Assembly (NCBI RefSeq): GCF_009711415.1
Contig: NZ_SMLZ01000114.1
Span: 185,523-249,522, forward strand
From: Roseibium denhamense
Lineage (GTDB): Bacteria > Pseudomonadota > Alphaproteobacteria > Rhizobiales > Stappiaceae
Direction: 5' to 3'
Length of the DNA: 64,000 nucleotides
Position numbers and translations under genes: made by a program. The first letter of the stretch is position 1. Each line of letters starts with the position of its first letter. Positions 24,457 through 34,913 of the stretch are shown here, in pieces. Below the pieces are notes generated by a model. That model saw only the letters and a list, made by a program, of their open reading frames with translations. It was not told the DNA's origin and did no database searches.

Positions 24457-27400
24457 ATGCCGGACAAATACGACGTCGAGAAAAAACAACTCATCGACGC
24501 GGTCCACGCAAGCCTTGCCGAAGATGATCCGGCTCTCGCAGATTTCGCGGCTGCCTTTTACGACCGCGCCGCTGCCGAGGATCTGGTCCTTTATTCGGCC
24601 GAAGAGCTGCAAGGGTTCGCACGGGAAGCCTGGCAGGATTTCCAGACCCACGATCTCGGGACCCACCGGGTCAGTCTTGTGGATCCGGCCTTCAAGGCGA
24701 AGGGTACGAAGGCGAGAAACCTAACCGTCATCGAAGTTGTGAATGACAACATGCCGTTTCTGGTCGATTCGGTTATGGACGAGCTCCAGGACAGCAAGCT
24801 CGAAGTTCATCTGGTTCTTCATCCCATCTTCATTGTGGAGCGTGACAGCGGCGGCAAACTTCTGTCAGCCGTTGCCCGAAAGAAGCCGCCCAAGCGCAAG
24901 GACCGGCAGGAAAGCGTCATCCACATCCATGTGACGCGTATTGAATCCGACGATGATCGCCAGGCGCTGACAAACCGACTCGACAGGGTTTTAAAAAATG
25001 TCCGGTCTGTGGTCGACGACTTCAAGCCGATGCAGGAACGGCTGGCCGAAGCAATCGACACCTACAAAACAACGCAAATTCCCGGCTCCAGCGACGAGCT
25101 GTGGGAGGCTATCCACTTCCTTGAATGGATGGAGAACGACAACTTCATTTTCCTCGGCATGCGCGAATACACCTTTGATGGCGGCGTAGAGGAAGGCGAG
25201 CTATCGCCACATGAAGGGACCGGGCTTGGATTGTTGTCCGACCCGGACGTGCGCGTTCTGCGCCGCGGCTCCGAGTTTGTGCAGATCACTCCGGAAATCC
25301 GGGAATTCCTAAAGAAGCCCGAACCGCTGATTATTGCGAAAGCCAACGTAAAGAGCACGGTTCACCGCCGGGTGCACATGGATTATGTGGGCGCCAAGCT
25401 CTATGACGATGACGGCAGACTCGCTGGTGAATTGCGCATTGTCGGCCTGTTCGCCTCAACCGCCTATACAGAGCCCACGAACACAATTCCGTTCCTGCGC
25501 CGCAAGGTGGCAAGTGTACTTGCACGTGCAGGCTATGATTCTGAGAGCCATTCCGGACGCGCGCTCAAAAACGTGCTCGAAGCCTTTCCAAGGGACGAAC
25601 TCTTTCAGATCGACCGCGAGAAACTATACGAGTTTGCAATTGCCATCCTTCAACTGGATGAAAGGCCTCGGATCCGTGTCCTGGCGCGCGCAGACAAGTT
25701 CGACCGGTATGTCTCGATCATGGTGTTTGTCCCCCGTGACCGGTACACGACGGAAGTCCGCCTGAATGTCGGGACTTATCTCGCCTCGATTTTCGAGGGC
25801 CGCTTGTCCGCCTGGTATGTGACCTATCCAGAAGGACCGTTGGCCCGGGTTCATTACATCATCGGAAGGGACAAGGGAGAGACACCGGCACCGGACCAGG
25901 ACGAGCTGGAAACAGCCGTCGCAGATATGGTGAGAACCTGGTCGGACAGCGTCCGCGATGCCTTGAAGAACGAGTTTGCGGCAGCCCAGGCCCGTAAGCT
26001 CGCCGACCGGTATGCGCTGTCGTTTCATGGCGGCTACAAGGAAGTCTACAACGCACAGTCGGCGCTGTTCGATATCGTCCAGCTTGAAACGCTTTCCGAC
26101 ACGCACGACACCACGATCACATTCCACAGGGGTGAAGGAACATCGGCTAACAGGCTTCAGCTGAAGGTCTATCACCGCGGGTCGCCAATTCCCCTGTCCG
26201 CGCGCGTGCCGCTCCTGGAAAACATGGGCTTCAAGGTCATCAACGAGCGGACCTACCGGATTACCCCGGCGGACGCGCCGCTTTCCTATCTACACGAAAT
26301 GACACTCGAGGCCCGGTCTGGCAATGACATCGAGTTCACCGGCCCTCTTCAAACCCGCTTGGAAAGCATGTTCATGGCGGTCTGGACAGGTCAGGCCGAA
26401 GATGACGGGTACAACCGTCTTGTCCTGACCGCAGATCTCGCCTGGCGGGACATTGCTGTTGTCCGGTCCCTGTCCAAATATCTGCGGCAGGCGGGCATAC
26501 GCTTTTCCGAAGACTACATGTGGAACACATTGAACAACTATCCAGCCATCACGGCCAAACTGGTTGAGCTGTTCCGCCTGCGCTTCAATCCGGACGTGAC
26601 TGAAGAAGACCGGAGCCAGGGAACGGACCGGTTCGAGGGAGAAATCACAGCCTCACTGGATGAAGTCGCGAGCCTTGATGACGACCGGATTCTGCGCCGG
26701 TTCCAGAATGCGATCGAGTCCATTCTCCGCACCAACTTCTACCAGTTGAGCGACAAGGGCCTGCCCAAACCCACATTTGCCTTCAAGATCGACAGCAGGA
26801 GCATTGTCGATCTGCCGGCACCCCGCCCATTCCGCGAAATCTTCGTCTATAGCCCGCGGGTGGAAGGGGTTCATTTGAGGTTCGGCATGGTCGCGCGCGG
26901 CGGATTGCGCTGGTCTGACCGGCCGCAAGACTTCCGGACGGAAGTGCTGGGGTTGGTGAAAGCCCAGCAAGTCAAGAACGCGGTGATCGTTCCCGTTGGC
27001 GCAAAGGGTGGCTTTGTTCCAAAGCAGCTTCCGCCGATGACGGACCGGGACGCCTGGTTCACGGAAGGAACGGAAAGCTACAAAATCTTCATCAACGCGC
27101 TTTTGGATGTCACCGACAACCTTGAAGAAGATCAGATCCTGGCGCCGGAGCGGGTTCAGCGGTTCGACGGAGATGATCCTTATCTTGTCGTCGCCGCCGA
27201 TAAGGGAACGGCGACCTTCTCAGATACGGCCAACGGAATATCGGAGAGCCGGAATTTCTGGCTTGGCGATGCGTTCGCCTCTGGAGGGTCCGCCGGTTAT
27301 GACCACAAGAAAATGGGCATTACCGCCCGTGGCGCCTGGGAAGCGGTCAAACGGCACTTCCGGGAAATGAACCGGGACATCCAGACCGAACCGTTCACGG

Positions 27401-29271
27401 CCGCCGGCGTCGGCGATATGTCCGGCGATGTTTTCGGAAACGGCATGCTCTTGTCGAAAGCAACGAGGCTGGTTGCGGCGTTCGATCACCGGGACATTTT
27501 CATTGATCCCGATCCCGACCCGGCCAAGACCTGGGACGAGCGCAAGCGCCTGTTCGACCTCGGCCGGTCATCCTGGAAGGACTACAACACCGATCTGATT
27601 TCCAAGGGCGGGGGCGTCTTCCCCCGGCAGCTGAAATCCATTTCGCTGTCACAGGAAATCCGGGACTTACTGGATCTGCAAAAGCCCAGCGCCACGCCGC
27701 AGGAGGTCATGACGGCCATCTTGAAAATGAACGTCGACCTCCTCTGGTTCGGCGGCATCGGCACCTACATCCGCGCGACAACCGAAACGGATGCCGATGC
27801 CGGAGACCGCGCAAACGACCCGATCCGCATCACTGCGCCTGAAGTCGGAGCGAAAGTGATCGGGGAGGGTGCAAATCTAGGCCTCACGCAGCTGGCCCGG
27901 ATCGAATTCAACAAGAAGGGCGGGTGCAGCAACTCCGATGCAATCGACAACTCCGCCGGTGTCAATTCGTCGGATATGGAGGTCAACATCAAGATTGCGC
28001 TGGGCGCAGCGGTAAAGTCCGGCAAACTGACGATTGCGGACCGCAATGAACTGCTTGCCGAAATGACGGATGAGGTCGCCGACCTTGTCCTGCGGAACAA
28101 CTATCTCCAAACGCTGGCGATCTCCATGACCCACCTTCGCGGCATGGAGGACTTTGGCTATCAAGTCCGGATGATGCGCCAACTGGAGCAAGAAGGGCAC
28201 CTGGATCGCGTGGTGGAGCAGCTGCCGGATGAAGCCAAACTGGACGACATGCGCAAGGCCGGACAACTTCTGACGCGCGCCGAGCTGGGTGTGTTGCTGG
28301 CTTACGCTAAAATCACGCTGTTCGACTCGCTGCTGGAAAGCACCGTTCCGGATGATCCTTATCTGAACCGCGAACTCTTCCGCTATTTCCCGGATCAGAT
28401 GGCCGCGTCCTACGCGGACGAAATCAATGGTCACCGCCTCCGCCGGGAAATCATCGCAACGATGCTGGCAAACTCGATGATCAACCGGGGTGGAGCAACC
28501 TTCCTGACCCGCCTCATGGACCAGACCGGCGCCACTCCAACCGAAATCGCTCAAGGATTTGTTGCCGTCCGCAACAGCTTTGACTTGACCGATCTAAATG
28601 CTGAGATCGATGCCCTGGACACCAAGATTGACGGAGCCATGCAGTTGGAACTCTACACGGAAATCCAGACATTGCTGCTGGAGCGTGTGGTCTGGTTCAA
28701 ACGGAATGCTTCGTTTGAAAGCGGCCTGTCCGCCGTTGTGGAGCGCTTCCAGACCGGAATTACGGCACTTAGAGATCAGCTGGATACAATCCTGCCGGAG
28801 GAACAATCGGCATTTCTGAACGGCAAGGCAGAAGCCTACGCCATCGCGGGCGTACCAGAAGCGCTCGCCAAAAGAATTGCGTGGCTTCCGGCAGAAAGCG
28901 CAATCCCGGATATCGTCATAATCGCGGAAGAAACGGACGCAAATCTGGAGACTGCTGCCAAGGCATTCTTTGAGGTCGCCCATGGTTTCCGGATTGGCGC
29001 AATGCATGAACTCGCAGGCGAACTCGATGTTCAGGACTATTATGACGGGCTTGCACTGGACCGGGCACGGGCAACGCTGGTGGCCGCGCACCGCGCCGTA
29101 TCCGTCGATGCCATTAAATGCGGCGGCTTTGAAATCTGGTCCGAAAAACACGCAAAGATCATTTCACGCACGCAAAGGGCAATTGCTGAAATCATGGACG
29201 GCGGACTGAGCGTCTCCAAGTTTTCGGTTGCAGCCAGTTTGCTTGCCGAGATCAGCGGGTCACACGATTAA
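24457..29271 (+). CDS. gdhZ: Large NAD-specific glutamate dehydrogenase
   Basis: The product is about 1,604 residues, the usual size of the bacterial 180-kDa NAD-GDH class (named GdhZ in Caulobacter). It deaminates glutamate to 2-oxoglutarate and ammonia. The N-terminal ~700 residues are a regulatory region (VNDNMPFLVDSVMDELQ; WMENDNFIFLGMREY). The catalytic region includes GGLRWSDRPQDFRTEVLGLVKAQQ, VIVPVGAKGGFVPK, and the Rossmann part around GEGANLGLTQLARIE. GGGGG at 24446-24450 is 6 nt from the ATG at 24457; the ATG at 24451 directly abuts it and is less likely. No frameshift is seen through the whole length. Confidence 0.95.
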   Translation: MPDKYDVEKKQLIDAVHASLAEDDPALADFAAAFYDRAAAEDLVLYSAEELQGFAREAWQDFQTHDLGTHRVSLVDPAFKAKGTKARNLTVIEVVNDNMPFLVDSVMDELQDSKLEVHLVLHPIFIVERDSGGKLLSAVARKKPPKRKDRQESVIHIHVTRIESDDDRQALTNRLDRVLKNVRSVVDDFKPMQERLAEAIDTYKTTQIPGSSDELWEAIHFLEWMENDNFIFLGMREYTFDGGVEEGELSPHEGTGLGLLSDPDVRVLRRGSEFVQITPEIREFLKKPEPLIIAKANVKSTVHRRVHMDYVGAKLYDDDGRLAGELRIVGLFASTAYTEPTNTIPFLRRKVASVLARAGYDSESHSGRALKNVLEAFPRDELFQIDREKLYEFAIAILQLDERPRIRVLARADKFDRYVSIMVFVPRDRYTTEVRLNVGTYLASIFEGRLSAWYVTYPEGPLARVHYIIGRDKGETPAPDQDELETAVADMVRTWSDSVRDALKNEFAAAQARKLADRYALSFHGGYKEVYNAQSALFDIVQLETLSDTHDTTITFHRGEGTSANRLQLKVYHRGSPIPLSARVPLLENMGFKVINERTYRITPADAPLSYLHEMTLEARSGNDIEFTGPLQTRLESMFMAVWTGQAEDDGYNRLVLTADLAWRDIAVVRSLSKYLRQAGIRFSEDYMWNTLNNYPAITAKLVELFRLRFNPDVTEEDRSQGTDRFEGEITASLDEVASLDDDRILRRFQNAIESILRTNFYQLSDKGLPKPTFAFKIDSRSIVDLPAPRPFREIFVYSPRVEGVHLRFGMVARGGLRWSDRPQDFRTEVLGLVKAQQVKNAVIVPVGAKGGFVPKQLPPMTDRDAWFTEGTESYKIFINALLDVTDNLEEDQILAPERVQRFDGDDPYLVVAADKGTATFSDTANGISESRNFWLGDAFASGGSAGYDHKKMGITARGAWEAVKRHFREMNRDIQTEPFTAAGVGDMSGDVFGNGMLLSKATRLVAAFDHRDIFIDPDPDPAKTWDERKRLFDLGRSSWKDYNTDLISKGGGVFPRQLKSISLSQEIRDLLDLQKPSATPQEVMTAILKMNVDLLWFGGIGTYIRATTETDADAGDRANDPIRITAPEVGAKVIGEGANLGLTQLARIEFNKKGGCSNSDAIDNSAGVNSSDMEVNIKIALGAAVKSGKLTIADRNELLAEMTDEVADLVLRNNYLQTLAISMTHLRGMEDFGYQVRMMRQLEQEGHLDRVVEQLPDEAKLDDMRKAGQLLTRAELGVLLAYAKITLFDSLLESTVPDDPYLNRELFRYFPDQMAASYADEINGHRLRREIIATMLANSMINRGGATFLTRLMDQTGATPTEIAQGFVAVRNSFDLTDLNAEIDALDTKIDGAMQLELYTEIQTLLLERVVWFKRNASFESGLSAVVERFQTGITALRDQLDTILPEEQSAFLNGKAEAYAIAGVPEALAKRIAWLPAESAIPDIVIIAEETDANLETAAKAFFEVAHGFRIGAMHELAGELDVQDYYDGLALDRARATLVAAHRAVSVDAIKCGGFEIWSEKHAKIISRTQRAIAEIMDGGLSVSKFSVAASLLAEISGSHD

Positions 29272-29280
29272 GGAGGTGAA

Positions 29281-29313
29281 TGTACCGCCCGATCCACGGG
29301 CTACGGCGGTACA
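29281..29313. repeat. 9-bp inverted repeat just after the glutamate dehydrogenase gene
   Basis: TGTACCGCC (29281-29289) pairs with GGCGGTACA (29305-29313). A competing inner CCCG/CGGG stem is also possible. No T tract follows, so this is more likely a message-end structure than an intrinsic terminator. Confidence 0.45.
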
Positions 29314-29366
29314 CCACCACAAGAAACCGGCCGAATGCGCACCAAGACGCGGCGGCATTACCACAC

Positions 29367-29392
29367 TGCCCGCGAGCTCCGGAACGCGGGCA
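29367..29392. repeat. 8-bp stem-loop before the MFS gene
   Basis: TGCCCGCG (29367-29374) and CGCGGGCA (29385-29392) with a 10-nt loop, 35 bp before the MFS start codon. No T tract follows. It may shape the 5' leader of the transporter message. Confidence 0.4.
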
Positions 29393-29427
29393 GACACCCA
29401 ATGGTTCCTTAAAGAGAGGCTGGCCTC

Positions 29428-30810
29428 ATGGCAACAGACGCTGATCGTATGCCAGTCTATTCCGGACGGCTTGCCGTTTTCTCATGGGCCTTCTTCGATT
29501 GGGCAGCCCAGCCGTTTTTCACCCTGATTACGACGTTTGTCTTCGCGCCCTACTTCTCCTCAGTGCTGGCAGCAACGCCGGCCGAGGGGCAGTCGCTTTG
29601 GGGATATGCGACGGCCGCTGCAGGATTGTGTATCGCACTTCTGGCACCCATCCTTGGGTCTGTTGCAGATGCCACCGGGCGCCGGAAAGCCTGGATCCTC
29701 GTCTGTTCGGTTCCGTTCGTGATCTGCTGCTGGGCATTCTGGTATGCCGCTCCAGGCGCACAAAATGGCGTTCTCATAGCTCTCATAGCCTTTGCGGTCG
29801 GAACCGTGGCCATTGAAATCGCAACGGTTTTCAACAACGCCATGATGCCTAGCCTAGTCCCCCCGGCCCGGATCGGCCGGCTATCTGGCCTTGGCTGGGC
29901 ACTTGGTTATGCCAGCGGCCTGACAACGCTTGTGATCGCACTTGGCTTCTTTGCGGCCAGTCCGGAAACCGGCAAAACGCTGCTTGGGTTCACGCCCGTC
30001 CTGGGTCTCGACCCCACCACTTTGGAGGGAGACCGCGCGGTCGGGCCGTTTTCAGCCATCTGGTATGTGGTATTTCTTCTGCCCATGCTTCTTTTTGTGC
30101 CGGACGCTCCCAAAAGAAGCCGGTTCGGCGAGGCACTACGCACTGGCCTCAACGATCTGAAGACCAATCTGACCCATGCGCGGGCCAACAAGAACGTGTT
30201 CCGCTTCTTGATCGCCAACATGATTTACAATGACGGACTGGTCGCGCTTTTTGCCTTTGGCGGCATCTACGCCGCCGGGCAGCTCGGCTGGGGGTCGATC
30301 CAAATCGGCACCTTCGGAATAATCCTTACGATCACCGGAACACTCGGACTGTTGCTGAGCGGACGGCTCGATGATCGCTTCGGCGCCAAACTCATCATCA
30401 TCTTCTGCCTTATCGTTCTGATGATATCCGGGCTCGGGATGATTTCGATCGACAAAACGACGATCCTGTTTGTCATTGAAACACCGCCTGGTGAGGAGGG
30501 CGTATTGTTCGGCTCCCTGCCAGAGCAGATGTTCATCGTCCTCGGTGCAATTATCGGAGCCGTTGCCGGCCCATTGCAGGCCTCCTGCCGAAGCCTGCTC
30601 ATCCGTCTGGCTCCGCCAAATCAAGTCACTCAGTATTTCGGGCTTCTGGCATTGTCAGGAAAGGTCACCAGCTTCTTGGCGCCGCTCGCCGTCGGCCTCG
30701 TCACATCGCTGACTAGCAGCCAGCCTGCGGGCATGTCTGTCGTTCTCATTTTCTTTGGCCTCGGGCTGATGCTGCTAATGACAGTCAAAGAAAAAAGCGC
30801 CGGGCGGTGA
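29428..30810 (+). CDS. MFS transporter, UMF1/Atg22-like
   Basis: The 460-residue protein has about 12 hydrophobic segments. The N-terminal FSWAFFDWAAQPFFTLITTFVFAPYF is the Atg22/UMF1 family signature, and the MFS A-like loop GSVADATGRRKAWI follows the second helix. A later GRLDDRFGAKLII is the counterpart in the second half. In yeast Atg22 exports amino acids from the vacuole; bacterial substrates are not known. AGAGAGG precedes ATG 29428. Its stop codon lies within the hairpin of the terminator shared with the convergent chemoreceptor gene. Confidence 0.82.
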   Translation: MATDADRMPVYSGRLAVFSWAFFDWAAQPFFTLITTFVFAPYFSSVLAATPAEGQSLWGYATAAAGLCIALLAPILGSVADATGRRKAWILVCSVPFVICCWAFWYAAPGAQNGVLIALIAFAVGTVAIEIATVFNNAMMPSLVPPARIGRLSGLGWALGYASGLTTLVIALGFFAASPETGKTLLGFTPVLGLDPTTLEGDRAVGPFSAIWYVVFLLPMLLFVPDAPKRSRFGEALRTGLNDLKTNLTHARANKNVFRFLIANMIYNDGLVALFAFGGIYAAGQLGWGSIQIGTFGIILTITGTLGLLLSGRLDDRFGAKLIIIFCLIVLMISGLGMISIDKTTILFVIETPPGEEGVLFGSLPEQMFIVLGAIIGAVAGPLQASCRSLLIRLAPPNQVTQYFGLLALSGKVTSFLAPLAVGLVTSLTSSQPAGMSVVLIFFGLGLMLLMTVKEKSAGR

Positions 30811-30823
30811 CGCCCAGCGCTTT
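30794..30823 (-). terminator. Terminator of the chemoreceptor gene, overlapping the MFS stop codon
   Basis: On the minus strand AAAGCGC-T-GGGCG, loop TCAC, CGCCC-G-GCGCTTT is followed by more Ts. The stem includes the last codons and TGA (30808-30810) of the convergent MFS gene. It lies about 27 bp after the chemoreceptor stop. Confidence 0.8.
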
Positions 30824-30849
30824 GAAACCGTTTGAGTGTCGGTCGGCGG

Positions 30850-32961
30850 TCAGGCCACGTCCCGGACACCGACAAGGAAGCCTTCGACTTCCTGCTTGAG
30901 ACGGTCGGCCTCCGATTGCAGAACATTGGCGGATGCGCTGACCTGACGGGCGGCTGTTCCGGTCTCGTCGGCAGAGGCCGCCACTTTCACGATGTTTTGG
31001 GCAACTTCCTGGGTGCCGTTGGACGCTTCCTGGATGTTCCGGGCAATTTCATTGGTTGCCATACCCTGCTGCTCGACCGAATCCTGGATACTTTCGGAAA
31101 TTTCGTTCATCCGTTCGATCGTCTTGGAAATGCCTTTGATCGCTTCGACAGAACCTGCTGTTTCGGTCTGAACCGACTGGATCTGCAGCGAGATTTCCTC
31201 GGTCGCTTTTGCGGTCTGATTGGCAAGTTCCTTAACTTCCGCAGCAACGACGGCAAAACCCTTGCCGGCTTCCCCGGCCCGTGCCGCTTCAATCGTTGCG
31301 TTCAGGGCCAAAAGGTTCGTTTGCTCAGCGATATCCGTGATCAGTTTCAAGACCTCGCTGATCCGGTTGGCCGCATCCGCAAGACCTTCCATCTTGGCAT
31401 TTGTCGATTGCGCCTGGTCCACCGCATGGCCCGCAATTTCTGTCGATTGCTGCATTTGCCGGGTGATCTCGCCGACGGAGGCAAGCAGCTCCTCGGCAGC
31501 AGAAGCAACCGTCTCGACATTGGAAGACGCTTCTTCGGAAGCCGCAGCCACGGCCGTGCTCTTGTCGCTTGTGTCATCCGCACCTGCGGTCAGCGTAACA
31601 GAGGCTGCATTCAAGTCCTGCACCTGGCTCATGACCGTCCCAGTCAATTCGGAAATCTGACGATCAAAATTCTGAGACAATTCGCTAATCTGCTCTGCGC
31701 GGGCAAGCTGCAGCCGCTGGGCTTCTTCCTGCTCAGCTGCAAGAGCTTCTGCCTGTTTGGACTTCTCACGGAAGACTTCAAGCGCCTTGCTGATTTCGCC
31801 GATTTCGTCCTCACGATCCGTATCGTGGATCGGCTCTTCATAACGGCGGTCGATAAGGGCCTGGATGCTTCTAACGGCCCGCTCCAGTGGACGCCGCACG
31901 ATCGCGTTCCCAACCATATAGATCGACAGAGCCACGACCAGCAACAAAGCAATACCCACAGCGATTGTGAGTGTCAGGATCTGTGTTGAAGCCGCCTGCA
32001 GGGTGGACACCGGCACATTGACAACTACAGCCAGTTTCGCATCGGTTCCCTCAACAGCAACCGGCATGACGATCCGTTGAACTGGCTCTCCAAGCGTCGC
32101 AGAATAACCGGTATACTCGAAGGGCCGTCCTTCTTGCACAGCAGCGAGAAGCTGGTCTTTATACGCCAAGTCAGTTTCCTGGCTTCCTTCGGCCCACTCT
32201 TTTCCAAGAACCGCAGGGTCTGTGTGTGCAATCCAAACGCCATTTTGTGACAGAAGATGAACTGACCCCGTATCCAATGGTTTCTGCTGGCCCAGAACAT
32301 CCGAAAGCGGCGTCAAAAGAATGTCGCCGCCAGCTACGCCAATAACTTCATTTTTGTGCCGGATCGGAATACTAAACGACACCCCAGTGACAGTCTTTCC
32401 ATCGGCTTCCCAGCTGTAAGGCTCTGTCATGTAGTCTTTGCCGGAAACAAACGCCCCATTGAACCATAGCTGGCTAGCATCGTTCATATTGCCGACATCG
32501 ATTGCCTCAATGGACCGGTACGCTAATGTTCCATCTGCTTTCCGGAAATAGTATGGACGCCATTCGCCTTTGTCGCCCCATCTTTCGTTGCCGACAAACT
32601 GTTCGTCTTTTCCGTCCAGCTGATCTTCTACAATGACGCCCCATGCGCCAGACAAATCTTTGTTCTCAAGAGCGATATTTTCAACAACCGCGCTCCAGGC
32701 TTCACGGTCTGTAACGCTGGCGTTTTTCATTCCGCCCAGGGCGCTGGACAGCGCCTGAGCCGATTTCAGGCCCTTCTCGAGGCCGCGTTGAACGAACTCG
32801 GCCTGCTCCCGGGCGACTGTTTCCGCCTCTGAACGCGCAAGTTCTTGCGTGATCTTGGATGCTTGCCAACCAATGAAGCTGATCCCGATGACCAGCGCCA
32901 CCGTCAGGGTCGCCGCACTTACGCCGATAAGCTTTGTTGTAACTTTGGCTTTTTTGAACAC
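30850..32961 (-). CDS. Methyl-accepting chemotaxis protein with dCache-type sensor
   Basis: The 703-residue receptor has a first membrane helix (about 10-33), a large periplasmic sensor (about 34-315) of the double-Cache type ([59 protein letters not shown]), and a second membrane helix ([20 protein letters not shown]). A HAMP linker includes [20 protein letters not shown]. The signalling hairpin tip is [21 protein letters not shown]. No C-terminal CheR-binding pentapeptide is evident; it ends VGVRDVA. The ligand is not predictable. A one-mismatch CtrA-like site lies about 75 bp upstream. Confidence 0.93.
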   Translation of the reverse strand: MFKKAKVTTKLIGVSAATLTVALVIGISFIGWQASKITQELARSEAETVAREQAEFVQRGLEKGLKSAQALSSALGGMKNASVTDREAWSAVVENIALENKDLSGAWGVIVEDQLDGKDEQFVGNERWGDKGEWRPYYFRKADGTLAYRSIEAIDVGNMNDASQLWFNGAFVSGKDYMTEPYSWEADGKTVTGVSFSIPIRHKNEVIGVAGGDILLTPLSDVLGQQKPLDTGSVHLLSQNGVWIAHTDPAVLGKEWAEGSQETDLAYKDQLLAAVQEGRPFEYTGYSATLGEPVQRIVMPVAVEGTDAKLAVVVNVPVSTLQAASTQILTLTIAVGIALLLVVALSIYMVGNAIVRRPLERAVRSIQALIDRRYEEPIHDTDREDEIGEISKALEVFREKSKQAEALAAEQEEAQRLQLARAEQISELSQNFDRQISELTGTVMSQVQDLNAASVTLTAGADDTSDKSTAVAAASEEASSNVETVASAAEELLASVGEITRQMQQSTEIAGHAVDQAQSTNAKMEGLADAANRISEVLKLITDIAEQTNLLALNATIEAARAGEAGKGFAVVAAEVKELANQTAKATEEISLQIQSVQTETAGSVEAIKGISKTIERMNEISESIQDSVEQQGMATNEIARNIQEASNGTQEVAQNIVKVAASADETGTAARQVSASANVLQSEADRLKQEVEGFLVGVRDVA

Positions 32962-32988
32962 CGATGCGCTCCGAAATTATCAATGAAG

Positions 32989-33004
32989 ACAGGTGGGTAC
33001 CTGT
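32989..33004. repeat. 6-bp inverted repeat in the chemoreceptor leader
   Basis: ACAGGT-GGGT-ACCTGT, 28 bp upstream of the chemoreceptor start. It could be a small hairpin or operator; nothing else supports a specific role. Confidence 0.25.
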
Positions 33005-33034
33005 TCTGGCTTGCCTCACGCTATCGAAGTTCCG

Positions 33035-33049
33035 TTAACAAGCCCTTCA
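33035..33049 (-). promoter_or_regulatory. CtrA-like half-site pair (one mismatch) upstream of the chemoreceptor
   Basis: On the minus strand TGAA-N7-TTAA followed by C differs from the CtrA consensus TTAA-N7-TTAAC at one base. It ends about 75 bp before the chemoreceptor ATG, a distance suitable for promoter control. CtrA control of motility and chemotaxis genes is widespread in alphaproteobacteria. Confidence 0.3.
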
Positions 33050-33152
33050 AATTTTATGCATTCAGAAGACGTATATCAGTACTTATGACAGTAAAACGGG
33101 TGGCGCTTTTAAATGGGCACGCAGGATGCCGCATGTTTTAAAAAAATTTCAA

Positions 33153-33182
33153 ATAAAAACGGTCCGGCATGGCTGCCGGACC
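33153..33182 (-). terminator. Rho-independent terminator of purH
   Basis: On the minus strand GGTCCGGCA, loop GCCA, TGCCGGACC is followed by GTTTTTATTT. It lies about 31 bp after the purH stop and closes the rsmB-heparinase-purH unit. Confidence 0.9.
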
Positions 33183-33195
33183 GGAAAAAGGTCTG

Positions 33196-33211
33196 GTGTC
33201 TGTACAGACAC
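33196..33211. repeat. 16-bp perfect palindrome at the purH 3' end
   Basis: GTGTCTGTACAGACAC is fully self-complementary, begins two bases past the purH stop codon, and precedes the purH terminator. It could add to the 3' hairpin structure or be a binding site for a dimeric protein. Confidence 0.4.
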
Positions 33212-33213
33212 TC

Positions 33214-34830
33214 CTAATGACGGAAATGACGCATACCCGTCATGACCATTGCAAGACCTGCATCGTCCGCCGCAGCAATCACATCTTCATCGCGCATGGA
33301 GCCGCCAGGTTGAATAACCGCTGTGGCACCAGCTTCTGCCGCGGATAAAAGGCCGTCGGCAAAAGGGAAAAACGCATCGGATGCAACAACACAGCCTTTT
33401 GTCAGTGGTTCCTTGAGGCTGGCGGCTTCGGTTGCATCGAGTGCTTTCCGAGCGGCAATGCGCGCTGAATCAACCCTGCTCATCTGACCGGCGCCAACCC
33501 CGACCGTTGCCCCGTCCTTGGCATAAACAATTGCGTTTGATTTGACATGCTTTGCAACACGGAATGCAAATTTCAGATCCGCAAGTTCCTGGTCGCTTGG
33601 AGCGCGTTTGGTCACAACCTTCAGATCAAGGTCATCTACCACCCCATTGTCCCGGGATTGCACCAAAAGCCCGCCGGCAACCGATTTGACAAACAAGCCT
33701 TTGGCCCGTGCATCGGCAAGACCGCCCGTGACCAGAAGGCGCAGGTTCTTCTTGGCAGCAATAATCTCCTTGGCTGCATCATCCGCATCAGGGGCAATAA
33801 TAACCTCGGTAAAGATCTTCACGATCTCTTCGGCCGCAGCAGCATCCAGCTTCTGGTTCAAGGCGACAATGCCACCGAACGCAGACACCGGATCGCAGCG
33901 CAGAGCCTTTTCATAGGCTTCGCGCAGGCTGGCCCCTTCTGCAACGCCGCATGGATTGGCGTGTTTGATGATTGCGACCGCACTTGTGCGCTCAGGATCG
34001 AATTCGCTGACCAGCTCGAAGGCCGCATCCGTGTCATTGATGTTGTTGTAGGAAAGCGTTTTGCCCTGAAGTTGCGTCGCCGTCGCCACTCCGGGCCGGT
34101 TTTCACCGGTCTTGTAAAAGCCCGCGGTCTGGTGCGGGTTTTCACCGTAGCGCATGACTTCAGCAAGCTGGCCGCCAACGGCCCGGTGCGATGGGGTCGC
34201 CTCGTTAAGCTGGTCCGCCAGCCAATTGGAGACGGCCGCATCATAGGCAGCCGTACGGGCAAATGCTTTCAATGCGAGCTCTTTACGAAGCGCAATCGGC
34301 GATTGACCGCCATTGGCGTCGAGTTCACCAATGACTGTGTCATAATCCGCCGGATCGGTCACGACGGTCACATAGGCATGGTTCTTGGCGGCGGCACGGG
34401 TCATGGCGGGCCCGCCAATGTCTATGTTTTCGATCCCCGTGGCGTAATCCGCACCAGACGCAACAACCTCCTCGAACGGGTAAAGATTGCCGCAAAACAA
34501 GTCGATCCCGGTAATTCCGTGCGCAGACATTGCCGCTGCGTGATCCGCATCGTCCCGGATAGCAAGAAGACCGCCATGAACGTTCGGGTGCAGCGTCTTG
34601 ACACGCCCGTCCATGATTTCAGGAAAGTGCGTCACTTCGGAAATGTCGAGCACAGTCAGCCCGGCCTCTTTCAAAGCCTTATAGGACCCCCCCGTCGAAA
34701 CCAGCTCAACGCCCCGCTCGCTTAAGGCCTTCGCAAACGGAACCAGGCCGGTTTTGTCAAAGACAGACAATAGGGCGCGTTTTACAGGAACCAGTTCGGG
34801 AACGGGAACGGCTTTGGACACAATGGCCAT
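33214..34830 (-). CDS. purH: Bifunctional AICAR transformylase / IMP cyclohydrolase
   Basis: The 538-residue enzyme performs the last two steps of IMP synthesis. The N-terminal cyclohydrolase (about 1-200) shows [33 protein letters not shown] and [17 protein letters not shown]. The C-terminal transformylase contains [13 protein letters not shown] [39 protein letters not shown] with the catalytic Lys-His pair, and [17 protein letters not shown] 34830 ([10 protein letters not shown]) is the family-like start; an in-frame start at 34884 is weaker. It is 83 bp after the heparinase gene on the same strand. Confidence 0.96.
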   Translation of the reverse strand: MAIVSKAVPVPELVPVKRALLSVFDKTGLVPFAKALSERGVELVSTGGSYKALKEAGLTVLDISEVTHFPEIMDGRVKTLHPNVHGGLLAIRDDADHAAAMSAHGITGIDLFCGNLYPFEEVVASGADYATGIENIDIGGPAMTRAAAKNHAYVTVVTDPADYDTVIGELDANGGQSPIALRKELALKAFARTAAYDAAVSNWLADQLNEATPSHRAVGGQLAEVMRYGENPHQTAGFYKTGENRPGVATATQLQGKTLSYNNINDTDAAFELVSEFDPERTSAVAIIKHANPCGVAEGASLREAYEKALRCDPVSAFGGIVALNQKLDAAAAEEIVKIFTEVIIAPDADDAAKEIIAAKKNLRLLVTGGLADARAKGLFVKSVAGGLLVQSRDNGVVDDLDLKVVTKRAPSDQELADLKFAFRVAKHVKSNAIVYAKDGATVGVGAGQMSRVDSARIAARKALDATEAASLKEPLTKGCVVASDAFFPFADGLLSAAEAGATAVIQPGGSMRDEDVIAAADDAGLAMVMTGMRHFRH

Positions 34831-34913
34831 GACTTCTGCCTCGCAATTGGGATCGATCCGGGAAATGTGGCGTCGCCCTATCACGTCTTGGCGGAAATCG
34901 GAAGGTTCTGGCG

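Noticed and set aside
30832..31989. Open + frame of 385 codons antisense to the chemoreceptor
   Set aside because: It is the reverse-strand shadow of the helical signalling domain. Its translation is rich in Arg, Cys, His and Phe with no domain pattern, and it has no ribosome binding site.
33547..34725. Open + frame of 392 codons antisense to purH
   Set aside because: The minus-strand product is unmistakable PurH over the whole interval. The + frame has no family features.
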